From: Haematobia irritans
Taxonomy: Eukaryota > Arthropoda > Insecta > Diptera > Muscidae
Length of the DNA stretch: 64,000 bases
Direction of reading: 5' to 3'
Assembly: GCF_050003625.1 (NCBI RefSeq)
Contig: NC_134400.1
Coordinates: forward strand, 62,930,241-62,994,240
The notes below the pieces were generated by a model. That model was given only the letters and a program-made list of their open reading frames with translations, did not search any database and was not told the origin of the DNA. Both the position numbers and the translations under genes were made by a program. Every line of letters starts with the position of its first letter. Position 1 is the stretch's first letter. Positions 31,656 to 43,110 of this stretch are shown here, one piece after another.

Positions 31656-32314
31656 CACCATTTACATACTACTATATTAAATTTTTACTACGAAACTGTA
31701 AAGTGTGTCTTATGAAAGACTTAAAGTCAGAAAAGAACAGTGCTTGATATAAACGAAATGGACTGAGTTCAAATCATATATTATTTTTTTATTGCAAAAA
31801 TAAAAATTTTGTAACCAAAAAAGGATTTTGCATACAAGTTTGAAATTTTCGAAGAATTCAATTCAAAAACTCTTACAAAAGAAGAACGTGAAGTCGAGTA
31901 TATATATAAATATTTTTCCATCGAATCCTAAGGTTAACGATAACCATTCAAAAACACGCGTTAAAATGGCCAAGTTTACCCTTTTACTTTTCTTTAGTAA
32001 TTTATTATAAAGAAAATAAACTTATTCAATTGTTGCTTTGGATCATTCCCCACCATGTTATAATACAATTTACCGAAAAAAGTTATAATGTTATTCTGGT
32101 TTTACCGATTCGAGTTTTGACGCTAAAATGAGAAATAATTTTAGCGGCAAAACGCGAACTCAATGCCCGCTTTTATTTTCGAAAGAATCCGTCAACTCCT
32201 CTTGGACTACTCATTAATAAAGAGGAACTAATCTTTGTTTTTATAGATCTTACTGTTTAATTTTTCACTGTTTCCCCCTGTTTTCATGTTACTGTCACAA
32301 CTCTAAAAAGAGTA

Positions 32315-32901
32315 GACTGAAAAAAATATTGCCGTGAGGCCAAAGAGTTCATGTCCTTAAAATAAGAATAAAATTTTGCTTAGCTTAGAAGACGCATTTC
32401 TCTAATATAAAGTTTTTTTCCATGTTCAAAAGTCGATAAACTTTTCAATGAAGTCGTGTTGTCTTTATAATTAAGTGATTTGACTTGAAAATGGGTATCA
32501 TAACATGAAAAAAAAAATTTTTGGACTAAGGTCAACTTGACTTTAATAATTCAGAAAATTCTTTAAATTTAATGAAATTGTCTTTAAATTTGTTGCATTT
32601 TTGCATCTTGACTACAAAGTAAAAATCGTTAAAAAATAAGACATGTTTTTCAACACTTTATTTTAAAGACGTTTTTTACTTGAAACATAGCATAATTTCT
32701 ACTGGAAGTCTTGCTTTTAACGGACTTTTTATAGTATATGAAAAAAGCTGAAAAATTTAAAAATTAAAATTTGCTTCATAGAGTCAATTGTGTCTTAAAA
32801 GTATCCTTACTTGAATTATCCGCTTCATTGGCTCGGAATCAGTACCAAAATTGTTAAAGTAGAGACACAATCTTTGGAACCGGACATGCTTTTTTTCAGT
32901 G
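32315..32901. mobile_element. TA MITE (CACTGAAAAAAATATTG family) in copy B
   Basis: GACTGAAAAAAATATTG to TTTTTTTCAGTG between TA dinucleotides (32313-32314, 32902-32903). The empty site is preserved in copy A at 28078-28100. Full relatives are at 34664-35319 and 57292-57883. Confidence 0.8.
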
Positions 32902-33564
32902 TATAGTGCCCTTTCGTTAGTTTTTATGAAGATCCCTTTAATTTCCTTTGTTTGAATATTTTGACTTACTCGTCCTACGTTCCGATTTGTTTTGACGAAA
33001 CAAAAATAATTGTGCCCGTAATGCGAAAATAATAAACATAAACAAAACTCATGCTCTTTTTTTCAAATGTCTTTTCTCTTGGTTCCAAATGAATTTTCTC
33101 TCCGAATACTCATTTTAATATTTTTACTTAAGCATATACAATTTTTGGCGAAGTCTTATATCACAACATATATATACTTGTTTATATTCACACATAGTAT
33201 TTTTCCAATATTTAATGAAATTTTCTTTGTGTATATATATTTTTAAGGCGTCAATTGGTTACTTTCATTATTTTACTTCCAGCATACACTTTATGTCTCT
33301 CTCTCTAAACACATATATGCTTATAGTCTATTTCTAAATTAATATATGTTTGCATCCAAGCATTTTATATTTACAAACATTTTATGTCCCAAACATAATA
33401 TGTTCTAACATATTAACATATATGTTCCAAACATGTTATGCTAGTATATGAACATTATATGCTTGCACTTAAAAATATTGTGTTTAAAAATTTGAGTTCC
33501 AAACATATAATTTTTACACCCAAACATATGAAAAACAGTCTTTTTCGTCCGTATACAGAATAGA

Positions 33565-34513
33565 TTTTTATCCCATTTGTCCAAAACAGAGTGCTGCAAT
33601 TCCCATAGATAATTCAAAGCTTCAATTGTTCCATCAAAGATGGGGTGACCGGGACAAACGACATGTCAAAAATAAACTACAGAAGGAAATGGGCATTCGC
33701 GTGAAGAACCAAAATGAAATTTGTGAACCTTGCGTTTTCGGCATGTTTACAAGATTGCCTTTTGGAAAGCGTGAAACCGCAAAAGCTCCAGGTGAGTTAA
33801 TTTTTGTTGATGTTTGTGGGCCATTTCCTCCTTTCTTCAGAGGATACAAGTATCTTGTCGTTTTTAAAGACAATTTCACCAAATTTCGGTATGGATACAT
33901 AGTAAAACAAAAGTCGGAAGTAAAAGATACTTTGTTACAAATGCTTCCCCATTCGAAAAGTCAAGGTCACACAGTGAAGACGTTATTAAGCGATAACGGT
34001 GGTGAATTCGACAACGCAGAAGTAAAGGAAATTCTTGCTCAAAATGGAGTGACTAAGAAGTTTACTGCCCCATATACGCCTCACCAAAACGGCGGTGCAG
34101 AAAGAGAAAATATTGTAGAAATGGCTTGAACTTTTATGTACTCGAACAAAGACATTGAATTTCCAAAATCATTGTGGGCAGAATTCGTAAAATTGGCTAT
34201 TTATATTTTGAATCGCACAGGAAAACCATCTGAAGAAGACAAAAGCCCGTTTGAACTGTGGTATGGCAAGAAACGAAGAATTCGGCACCTTCGTATTATA
34301 GGATCTACGTGTTACATTCACATTTCCAGTCAACGTTGCAAGAAAATGGATAAGAAATCAGAAAAATGCTATCTTGTTGGATATGAAGGCGACGAATCGT
34401 ATCGCGTTTATATTAAAGATCAATATGTAGTAAAGGTATCCAGAGATATAACATTTGATGAGAAAGTCCATGGTTGTACTGATAATAATGCTGCAGATGA
34501 CAAATTAGTATAA
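33565..34513 (+). pseudogene. Ty1/copia integrase
   Basis: Starts in the GAG-pre-integrase zinc region (LFHQRWGDRDKRHVKN, then CEPCVFGMFTRLPFGK). The integrase core has FVDVCGPF (Asp), TLLSDNGGEFDN (Asp) and TPHQNGGAERENIVEMA (Glu), so DD-E is intact. A TGA at 34127-34129 follows M-A, most simply Arg-to-stop. It then continues LWAEFVKLAIYILNRTG and SPFELWYGKKRRIRHLRIIG. The frame stops at TAA 34511. The protease region between gag and here is missing. Confidence 0.88.
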
Positions 34514-35700
34514 AGCCAAGGAGATACAGAATCCAAGAAATTAGAAGTGAGAAACAAACAAAAAGTTTCAATACCAATACGTTTAAATTGTGGAAGACAA
34601 GATCAAGGCGACAATTGTATTAAAGATATTCAGGAAGATTTAATCCCGCAAGATATTCCTCTACACTGAAAAAAATATTGTCGTGAGGTCAAAGATTTCA
34701 TGTCTTTAAAATACGAATGCAAATTTTGCTTAGCATAGAAGACGCATTTCTCTAGTATAACGTTTTTTTCCTTGACCAAAGGTCGATAAACTTTTCAATG
34801 AAGTCGTATTGTCCTTATAATTAAGTGATTTGACTTAAAAATGGATATCATAACATGAAAGCAAAAATGTTTGGGCTAAGGTCAACTTGACTTTCATAAT
34901 TTAGAAAAAATCTTTATATTTAATGAAATTGTCTTTAAATTTGTTGTCTTTTTCCATCTTGACTACAAAGCAAAAAATCGTTCAAATATAGGACATGTTT
35001 TTCAACACTTTATTTTAAAGACGTTTTTTATTTGAAACACAGCATAATTTCTCCTAGAAGTCGAGTCTTAATTTGGAAAATAAAGTCGTCGTTAACTTGT
35101 TTTTAAAGGACTTTGATAGCATATGAAGAAAAAAAGCTGAAAAAGCGAAAAATTAAAATTTGCTTCCTAGAAGCAAGTACACAAAACCTACATTCAAAAG
35201 AGAATTGTGTCTTAAAAGTATCCTTACTTGTATTCTCCGCTTCTTTGGCTCGGAATCAATACCAAATTTTTTAAAGTAAAGACAAAATCTTTAGAACCGG
35301 GTAAGCTTTTTTTTCAGTGTACAGAATGATGACGATTCTGGGCGACAAGAAAATAATGAAAAGGTAGAAAAAGATGTCCCGGAAGCAAGCGATAATGACT
35401 CTGAAAGCGATGTGGGAGATTTTGAAAGTTCTAATGAAAACTAAATAGAAACTAACAGAGCAACAAACAATAAGCGACAGAGAAATAGCCCTGGCAATAG
35501 TGAAAGGGATGTAAAACGCTTAAGAAACAGAAAAATACTCATTTCTAGTGCTACAACTGATGATTTTATAATGATGTCACAAGAATTTGTATCTAACACA
35601 GAAACACCATCAACATATTCACAAGCTCTTGAAAGTGAACAACGAAGAGTGTGGATTAGAGCCATAAAAAATGAAATTAACTATTTGATGGAAAACAAGA
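34514..35700 (+). pseudogene. Ty1/copia linker and RT entry, MITE-interrupted
   Basis: After removing the TA MITE (34664-35319) the frame reads DIPL-QNDDDSGRQ, an acidic linker (ASDNDSESDVGDFESSNEN), a stop, then the conserved copia RT entry STYSQALESEQRRVWIRAIK and NEINYLMENKT before another TGA at 35703. Precise restoration at the TA shows the MITE arrived after the copia. Confidence 0.75.
34664..35319. mobile_element. TA MITE in copia, 656 bp
   Basis: CACTGAAAAAAATATTGTCG to TTTTTTTTCAGTG, flanked by TA (34662-34663, 35320-35321). No ORF. Tc1/mariner-type target. Confidence 0.85.
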
Positions 35701-35701
35701 C

Positions 35702-35955
35702 ATGACAACAAAAGCTGATGGAAGTGTTGACAAGTATAAAGCAAGGCTTGTAATAAAGGGATTCAAGCAAAGAGAAGGTGTGGACTATGAGGAGACATTT
35801 AGTCTTGTAGCGAGGATGTCTACCATACGATCACTTCCAAGTATTGCAGCAACTGAAGGTATGTATTTATCGCAGTTTGATGTATCCACAACCTTTGTGT
35901 ACGGAGAGTTGAGTGACACTATTTATATGCAACAACCTGAGGGCTTTAGTGTAGA
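35702..35955 (+). pseudogene. Ty1/copia reverse transcriptase, 5' part
   Basis: DKYKARLVIKGFKQREGVDY, EETFSLVARMSTIRSL and LSQFDVSTTFVYGELSDTIY then MQQPEGF, the usual opening of the copia RT. The YVDD-containing part is absent: at about 35950 the frame runs into CTCACG repeats. Confidence 0.88.
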
Positions 35956-36555
35956 GGTGTGCACGTGAGTAGTATTTTACTCACGCTCACGCACACTCAC
36001 GACGGAAAAATCTTACTCACGCACGATATTGTTTGGTATGACTCACGCTCACGCACACTCACGAAAAGAAAATGTGTACTCACGCACACTCACGCACACT
36101 CACGCACGAAAATGTCGTGACTCACGAAAATACCGTGACTCACGAAAAATATCGTGACTCACGAAAAATGTCGTGATTCACGAACAATTTTTGACTAATT
36201 TAACTTAGCGACGTGTCTGAAAACATGAGCATTATTAAAATCGAGAGCGTTATTACACTCTTAACATCCCAGGTATCACTACAATTGTAAATGAATTTAA
36301 GTCTTAAGCGTTTTATGTTGGTGGGCGGGATTATTTTCGTGAGCGTGAATCTTTACTCACGCACACTCACGAAGATAATATTTTCGTGACTCACGCTCAC
36401 GCACGACATTTTGGTATGTTAATCGCGTACACTCACGCCGTTGCCATAAGCGTGACTCACGACTCACGCGTGAGTCACGAAAATTGGAAAAAAGCTAATC
36501 GAAGATAATATTTTCGTGACTCACGCTCACGCACGACATTTTGGTATGTTAATAA
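35950..36555. repeat. CTCACG-rich tandem repeat insertion in copia
   Basis: Starts TAGAGGTGTGCACGTGAGTA, then dozens of ACTCACGCACACTCACG/CTCACGAAAAT variants, and a duplicated block CTCACGCTCACGCACGACAT at about 36393 and 36523. It replaces roughly the middle of the copia RT. Confidence 0.75.
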
Positions 36556-37120
36556 TTTGGTATGGAAATTGAAAAAAATGAAGATTATATCAAAATTTCA
36601 CAGAAGTCATTTGCAAAGAAAATATTGGAGAGATTTAATTTCTCAGAATGCCGTCCAGTTTCAACTCCAATGGAAATCACACCGAACTGTGTTAAAGAAA
36701 TTGGGAAAGTAAAAGACGAATTTCCATACAGACAAGCAGTAGGTGCACTTATGTATTTAATGTTAGGAACCAGAACAGATTTGGCGTACAGCGTTGGTTT
36801 TTTATCAAGGTATCTAGATAACCCCACCGTTGAAGACATTCAGAGATTAAAGCGTATTTTCCGGTATATTGCTGGTTCACTAAATGTTGGAATTATTTAC
36901 AAAAAGAGTGGTCCAAAAGTTTTCGAATGCTACAGCGATGCTGACTATGGTGGTTGCCTTAATACCGGACGATCCACAACTGGAGTAGTTGCTTCCTATG
37001 CTGGTGGAGCAATTTCTTGGATAAGTCAAAGACAATCCACAGTATCCACATCAACAACCGAAGCATAAATTACAGCAGCCAGTGAAGCTGCAAAAGAAAT
37101 TATTTATTAGAAGCGCTTTG
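36556..37120 (+). pseudogene. Ty1/copia RT tail and RNase H
   Basis: MEIEKNEDYIKISQKSFAKK, PVSTPMEIT, PYRQAVGALMYLMLGTRTDL, YSVGFLSRYLDNPT, then RNase H ECYSDADYGGCLNTGRSTTG, SWISQRQSTVSTSTTEA. In-frame TAA (37066) and TAG follow, after which homology (TAASEAAKEI) continues briefly to about 37120 and is lost. Confidence 0.88.
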
Positions 37121-37734
37121 GCGATTAGCCACATCTTTGTTTTTTTGCTTTCAAAACAAATTTTAAGAGTCGAAAAAAAACTGTGGTTTGTCGGATAGTG
37201 AAAAAGGGGCATTTTCCGTTAATAGCGAAAGCGAGTTTTTCGACCATCGGTTAACCGGTTTTCTATATTTTACTGAAATATATATCTACCTTGTTAAAAT
37301 TTTTTTCCGAAAGTGGATCTTTATATCGAGAGGCACTGAATGAAATACAAAAAATTCTCTCCTCAGAAAGGAAACATTTTCTTTCAGTATATACAATGCA
37401 TTGAAGAATATGTTCAGCGTGAAGTTTCATAAAACCTAAACGAAAATATCGTTTACAAAGGGAGCATTTTAAATGCATTCAAGTTTTCTACACTTAGCGA
37501 AGAGTGAACCCATGGCGCTAGAGAGCATGTACTCATAATAAGTTCAACATTTTCCTATGGGTTAGTAATCTGTTTTAACTTTTGTCAAGTTCTAATTTAA
37601 CTATTCAGAAGTAAAACATGAACTAAATAATACATACAAAAGAAATTAATGTTTTGGATTTCCTGGATAACCTGGGCAATGAGGCTTAGAGGGCGAGAAT
37701 TTGAGTTAATTTTATATGTCATATAAAATTTAGT
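37121..37734. other. repeat debris, no gene
   Basis: 37185-37263 is the complement of the CCGGTTAACCG repeat at 15149-15225. 37264-37730 shows nothing recognisable. Confidence 0.35.
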
Positions 37735-37830
37735 ACAAACCATTTACTCTTCTGTAATACAAATCATTTATTTGATTTGATTTTTACAATTTTGTAAAAT
37801 TTTACCTTTGTCCGGACGGAAGATCCGGAC
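37735..37830 (-). repeat. fragment of the composite tRNA-module element
   Basis: CTGTAATACAAA...AATTTTAC-CTTTGTCCGGACGG matches the stretch just before the minus-strand modules in copies A-D, but the A/B boxes are broken off. Confidence 0.4.
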
Positions 37831-37831
37831 T

Positions 37832-38645
37832 GTGTTTTTCTTTTCTTGCTTGGCCGCATGTATTCATTAACACATACAGTCAAGCGTGTCTATTTATAGA
37901 ACAGCATACGAGCACATGTTTCGGAGACGAACTATTGTCTAGAAATAGATTCCGTAGTTAGATATTCGTCGTTAGTTAGTTTATACTAAAAATAGAAATT
38001 TCGTGTCGAACTAGAATCCGTAATAACGCACATTAAAGGTTTAATAACGCTAAGTAACTTCTTCGTACGTTCGAGAAAACACGTACTCCCTATTATAATA
38101 TTTGCTTCAGTCCATTTACGATCTCATTGGGAGTTGTTAAACATTTTTCTGGCAATGGTCGTAAGTTCAATTTACTTCCACTGAGTAAATTTTGTTCACC
38201 AATTTAATTAACCTAACTGTGAGTAAAATTTTGAACTACTCAATATTATGGAATTACCTAACCTGTTTTAAGTAAGACTTATATTGAGGTTTCCTAGTAA
38301 AAGTTTGTATTTTGAACGTCTTTTGTAAGAAAAGAATCAACCATCATTGTTTGTTTTCTTTAAATAAAGTTTTTTTTTAATGGCCTTGTGTGTGTCCAAC
38401 TATGTATATATGCATGCGTAGCTTATGCGTTGATGACTATATCGATAATTGTGTATTGATGACAAAAAAGCTATGTGTTAAAACATTAGGCTCCCACATT
38501 AAGGTGGGTAGGAGTAAAGTGTATAATATAATAAATATGTATGTCATTGCATGTATGTCTTAGTTATCAACGAGTTATGTATGAATATGATTATTATTAA
38601 ATTTTAAATAAACCCAAAAACGTTTTGGAACCGGATAGTGTAACA
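37832..38645 (+). other. possible solo or 3' LTR
   Basis: The block begins TGTGTTTTTC, has a TATA-like CTATTTATAGAACAG at about 37888, AATAAAG near 38363, and ends GGATAGTGTAACA. The TG...CA ends and promoter-then-polyA order suit an LTR downstream of the copia. There is no second copy in the window to confirm it. Confidence 0.25.
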
Positions 38646-39105
38646 ACCCCTTTATTTAGCGAAGAGTACTTCCATCCTATGACAAGCCCACATAAAATTT
38701 ATTGAAGATGATCCAAGTTTGCACTACTTCCGGATCACAAATTGGGGATCCAAACTACTTCTTTGTAAGCTCTTTTTTGCTGGGAATATGTCTAATAACA
38801 TAATCATTAATTATTTAAATTCCCCATTGTGTCATACTAACACAAAAATAATCATTTAAACATATGTACTTTTCTTTAAACTATCACATCGAGTATTACA
38901 TATTTTTAGTACCTTTAGTTTCTGCTTAAGAAATAGGGAATATTTGTTTTCTTTAACAATCTCCTTCAAACATGCCAAGTAGGAGAGGCTCAAAGTCTTC
39001 AAGGCGCATTGCCGCGAGAAATAGCAACATAATAATATTTGGGAGACAGCCACAAATTCAAACGTACAAGTAAATTCCAATACGAATAACAATACCGCGA
39101 ATTCT
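38646..39105. other. non-coding, no gene seen
   Basis: AT-rich; GCACTACTTCCGGATC...TTTTTGCTGGGA at 38700-38785 resembles 1090-1160. Nothing else is supportable. Confidence 0.3.
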
Positions 39106-40357
39106 GTCTGTCTGTCCGTCGTCTGTCTGTATATGTAATTTTGTGCACAAAGTACAGGTCGCAGTTTAAGTCCGATCGTCTTCAAATTTGACATAACGTC
39201 TTTCTTCGGGTAGAAGACAATCGCTATTGAAAATCAGTTCAGATTTAGATATAGCTGCCATATATAGTTATCACCGATTTGATCATAATTCACGTATTTA
39301 TGAACCGACGTTCTTCAAACTGCCCGTAAAAACTGCCAAATATCAGCTAAATCGGTTAAGATTTAGATATAGCTCCCGTATATATCTTTCGTCCGATTTT
39401 GCCTTATATGGCTTCAAAAGCCAGAGTTTTGCCCTGATTTGATTAAAATTTTGGACAAGGAGTACGTTTAATAGTATCGTTAATCGTGCCAAATTTAGTT
39501 GAAATCGGTTCAGATTTAGATACAGCTCCCATATATATCTTTCGACCGATTTGGACTTATATGGCCCCAAAAGCCAGAGTTTTGCCCTGATTTGCTTCAA
39601 ATTTTGCACAACAAGTACGTTTAATAGTATCGTTAAGTGTGCTTAATTTGGTTAAAATCGGTTCCGATTTAGATATAGCTCCCATATATATCTTTCGTCC
39701 GATTTGGATTTATAAGGCCTCAAAAGCCAGAGTTTTGCCCTGAGTTGCTTGAAATTTTGCACAAGGAGTACGTTTTATGGTATCGTTAATTGTGCAAAAT
39801 TTAGTTGAAGTCGGTTCAGATTTAGATATAGCTCCCATATATATCATTCGCCCGATTTGGACTAATATGCTACTCTGATTTACGTGAAATTTTGCATAGG
39901 GAGTAGAATTGAACTTGAAACTTTGCACAGGCAGTAGAAATAAGGTTCTGCATATGCGTGTTTATTTTGGTTGAAATCGGTTCAGATTTTAATATAGCTC
40001 CCATATATATCCTTCGCCCGATTTTCCGTCATATGACCACAAAGGTCAAAGTTGTTATCCGATTTACGTGAAATTTTGCACAGGGGGTAGATTCAACATA
40101 GTAACTATACATGTGAAATTTGATTGCAATCGGTTCAGATTTCGATATAGATTCCATATATATGTTTTTCCTATTTAGGCAAAACTGGCCGAAATACCTA
40201 CATTTTCCTTATCAAATCGCCACTGCCAAGTCGAAAACTTATCAAAATGACTCAAATTTTCCTATTACTCTATTACACATCTATCGACCGATAAATCATA
40301 AATACACTTTTGCGAAGTTGCCTCAAAATTGGTTCATATTTAAATGTTTCCTATATT

Positions 40358-41153
40358 TATACCCTGCGCCACACTGTGGAACAGGGTATAAGTTAGTGCA
40401 TATGTTGTAACACCCAGAAGGAGACGAGATAGACACATGGTGTCTTTGGCAATAATGCTCAGGGTGGGTCCCTGAGTCGATATAACAGTGTCCGTCCGTC
40501 CGTCTGTCTGTGAACACATTTTTGTGATCAAAGTCTAGGTCGCAATTTAAGTCCAATCGCCTTCAAATTTGGCACATGTTCCCAATTTGGGTCAGAATAG
40601 AACCCTATTGATTTTGGAAGAAATCGGTTCAGATTTAGATATGGCTCCCATTTATATCTTTTGCCCGATGTGCACTAATATGGACCCAGCAGCCAGAGTT
40701 TTATACCGATTTGCTTGAAATTTTGTACAAACATAACACTTAGTCGTATAGTCAAGTGTGCAAAATTTGATTGAAATCGGTTCAGATTTAGATATAGCTC
40801 CCATATATATCTTTCGCCCGATATGCACTTATATGGACCCAGAGGCCAGAGTTTTATCCCGATTAGCTTGAAATTTTGCACAAGGAGTACAATTGGTAGT
40901 ATAGTCATGTGTGCCAAATTTGATTGAAATCGGTTCAGATTTAGATATTTTTCGCCCGATATGGACTTGTATGGCCCCAGAAGCCAGAGTTTTGGCCCAA
41001 TTTGGTTGAAATTTTGCGCTAGGAGTACAAATAGTAATATAGGCATGTTGCTAAATTTGATTGAAATCGGTTCAGATTTAGATATAGCTACCATATATAT
41101 GCTTTTCTGATTTCGACAAAAATTGTCAAAATATCAACATTTTCCTTGTTTTT
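40358..41153 (+). mobile_element. DINE-like element D5 nested in D4
   Basis: Starts TATACCCTGCGCCACACTGT, GGAACAGGGTATA hairpin, GTCCGTCCGTCTGTCTGTG, then the 127-140-bp AAATCGGTTCAGATTTAGAT repeats. It ends TTCCTTGTTTTT, after which D4 sequence resumes. A truncated 3' end or local deletion is possible. Confidence 0.6.
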
Positions 41154-41280
41154 ACTAACATTGTGTTCCACCCTAGTGCATTAGCCGACGTAAATTTTGA
41201 GTCTACAGATTTTGTAGAAGTCTATCAAATTCTGTCCAGATCGAGTGATATTAAAATATATGAATTTGGGACAAACCTTT

Positions 41281-41889
41281 TGTCTAAACATGGCTGTTTA
41301 GCCTTAGTTATTATATATAGAAATTTGATTGGATTTTAATGAATTTGAATGAATTATGTTAGCTTAAAATGTAACGTAAATACAATTTGAAAGTCATTGA
41401 ATTTGAAAACGATATACATATACCAAAACAAGTATCGACGGGAATGTCAAAAAAATCGTTAAAACTTCAGAATGTTCTAAAAATAAAAATAAATGAAGTT
41501 GATAGGTTTCTTAGTTAGTGGGAAAGATACAATCTTTCTGTTTTTTGTAAGCCGTGACCCAGGCCACTAGGTGAGAGTTGATCATCTTAAAATAAATTGT
41601 AAATTGAAATCTGACCACTTGTGTTTACCTCTACTTGGGTTTACTTATTGTGTTGGGTTACGATACCTCATTGCTCGAGATATCATTTCCTAACAATATA
41701 ACTAAACTCTTCTGCTTGACAGTTTCATCCACCAAGTATTTAACATCTCGCTTGTGGGAGCTATCTTTCTCTGGGATTCCAAATACAGTCCACAAACACA
41801 ACTACAATCTTGGAGCGTTGTGTCCAGCTCTCTATACTGTCCACCATCGGTGCTCATTAGACCCTGCTCCATCCCCCCATTTTTAATCA
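41281..41889 (+). repeat. BEL2 5' LTR
   Basis: 609 bp, TGTCTAAACATGG to TTTTTAATCA. By eye it differs from the 3' LTR at five bases and one 1-bp indel. Open frames inside (for example 41635-41886) are shared by both LTRs and are not considered genes. Confidence 0.92.
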
Positions 41890-41907
41890 TGGTCCTCTCG
41901 TCAAGAG
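41890..41907 (+). other. BEL2 primer-binding site
   Basis: TGGTCCTCTCGTCAAGAG directly abuts the 5' LTR. TGG is the complement of the tRNA CCA end, as expected for tRNA-primed minus-strand synthesis. The tRNA species is not assigned. Confidence 0.6.
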
Positions 41908-42519
41908 AAAAGAAGTCAGCAGCAGAGAAGATCATTCCACAAAGAAAAATGAGGTAACTGCTACAGAGAAGAAGTATCACAACTCAGTATGATCTCGGTT
42001 ACGGTAAGCTAGACAGCTTTATTAAAGAAGTCGGATAATATGAAAAAATTATTACGCAAAAGAGGAAGATAATATTCTTAAAATTGTAAATAGTGATTTA
42101 AAACGATTTCTCGCAAAATTACGGTATGTGTGCTAAGTATACGATGCATATTTGACAGAAACTAGTGTTATGGAAGAAAAGTAGAAAATTGTGTTTAAAA
42201 AATATACATACACGCAAAAAAAATAATTCTTTCCTCCCAAACGAAACTTTAGACAAACAAAGTTCGTTTCTCATTTGCTTTTCGCTGTAAGGAAGTGTAT
42301 TTGGGAGAAAAGTATATACTTTTTGTGATAAACGTTTATTCTTTTCCAGGATGTAAAAACAATTTCATAAGGACAAACTCAAAAAAAAAAACATTGTTTT
42401 CTTGCTAATTGCATTTTCCCTCACATCCACGATGTTTTTAGTTCTTAAAAACTTTTCCTGTAATACCAACAATGTAGAAGAAATTATACGATTTTAAAAA
42501 TTTTTAATTTTTTTTTACC

Positions 42520-42600
42520 TTTCGCCTGGACGGAGAATCGAACCGCGGACCATGCACTTTGTAAGCCAACACACTAACCACTGAGCTATGTACCTGTTAT
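42520..42600 (-). ncRNA. tRNA-like Pol III module, minus strand (copy D)
   Basis: The complement: CATAGCTCAGTGGTTAGTG (A box), GGCTTACAAAG, GCGGTTCGATTCTCCG (B box). Best-preserved minus-strand module; it still lacks a matching acceptor stem. Confidence 0.6.
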
Positions 42601-42707
42601 GGTCATCAATAGATAAATATCCATATACGTTATATTTATATAGCATAGCTTGCGGCGCCCACGAACCAAATAAACAAAGTTTATTTAACAGAAACAAACA
42701 TTTAGTT

Positions 42708-42782
42708 TGGCACCGTGGTGCAGTGGTTGCTACGTCCGACTTGCATGCCAAGGGTCGTGGGTTCGATCCCTGCTTCGACCAA
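42708..42782 (+). ncRNA. tRNA-like Pol III module, plus strand (copy D)
   Basis: GGCACCGTGGTGCAGTGGTT (A box), GACTTGCATGCC (TGC-like loop) and GTGGGTTCGATCCCTGC (T arm), ending CGACCA. The acceptor arm pairs at only the first two positions, so it is tRNA-derived. Confidence 0.6.
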
Positions 42783-43110
42783 AGTTTTTTTTTTTTTAAC
42801 ATATATTCCAGATATGTTCGGAAGATTCCGAAAAAATGTTCAACATTACATTGTAGTATATTAAATTTTGAACTGTAAAATGTGTCTTATTAAAGACCTA
42901 AAGTCAGAAAAGAACAGTGTTTGATATAAACGAAATGGACCGTGTTGTTGTTTCAAAAATAACTTTTTTTTATTGAAAAAATAAAAATTTTGTAACAAAC
43001 GAATTTTTTTGGTGATAAAAGTTTAAAATTTTCGAAGCAATTCAAAAAACTCTAACAAAAGAAAAACGTTTTCGGTACACGTTTTCCAAACGTTTTTTTT
43101 TCTTTGCGTG

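Larger units (their letters stand above)
29519..33553. mobile_element. composite tRNA-module element, copy B
   Basis: Starts CACTCTCAAAAAAAATCGC after TA (29517-29518) and ends TTTTTCGTCCGTA before TA (33554-33555). It carries modules at 29955-30042 (minus) and 31577-31655 (plus), the AA-flanked element 30070-31505 between them, and the TA MITE 32315-32901. The 3' part (33040-33553) is repeated at 55166-55674 and 61633-61800. It sits in copia gag. Confidence 0.75.
42211..43110. mobile_element. composite tRNA-module element, copy D (short, 900 bp)
   Basis: Ends CACGCAAAAAAAATAA and TTTTTTTTTCTTTGCGTG, TA on both sides (42209-42210, 43111-43112). It holds the minus module (42520-42600) and plus module (42708-42782) with about 110 bp between them, the most compact copy. 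It lies in the BEL2 leader. Confidence 0.78.

Noticed and set aside
38856..39194. 112-codon minus-strand frame
   Set aside because: Overlaps DINE-like D4 and AT-rich sequence; no similarity recognised and no gene context.
41635..41980. Repeated 83-103-codon frames also found at 54790
   Set aside because: They lie in the two LTRs of BEL2 and show no recognised domain.
42708..42782. Functional tRNA gene (A and B boxes, TGC-like loop)
   Set aside because: The acceptor stem does not pair beyond two positions and the same module recurs in several transposon copies, so it is tRNA-derived, not a tRNA gene.
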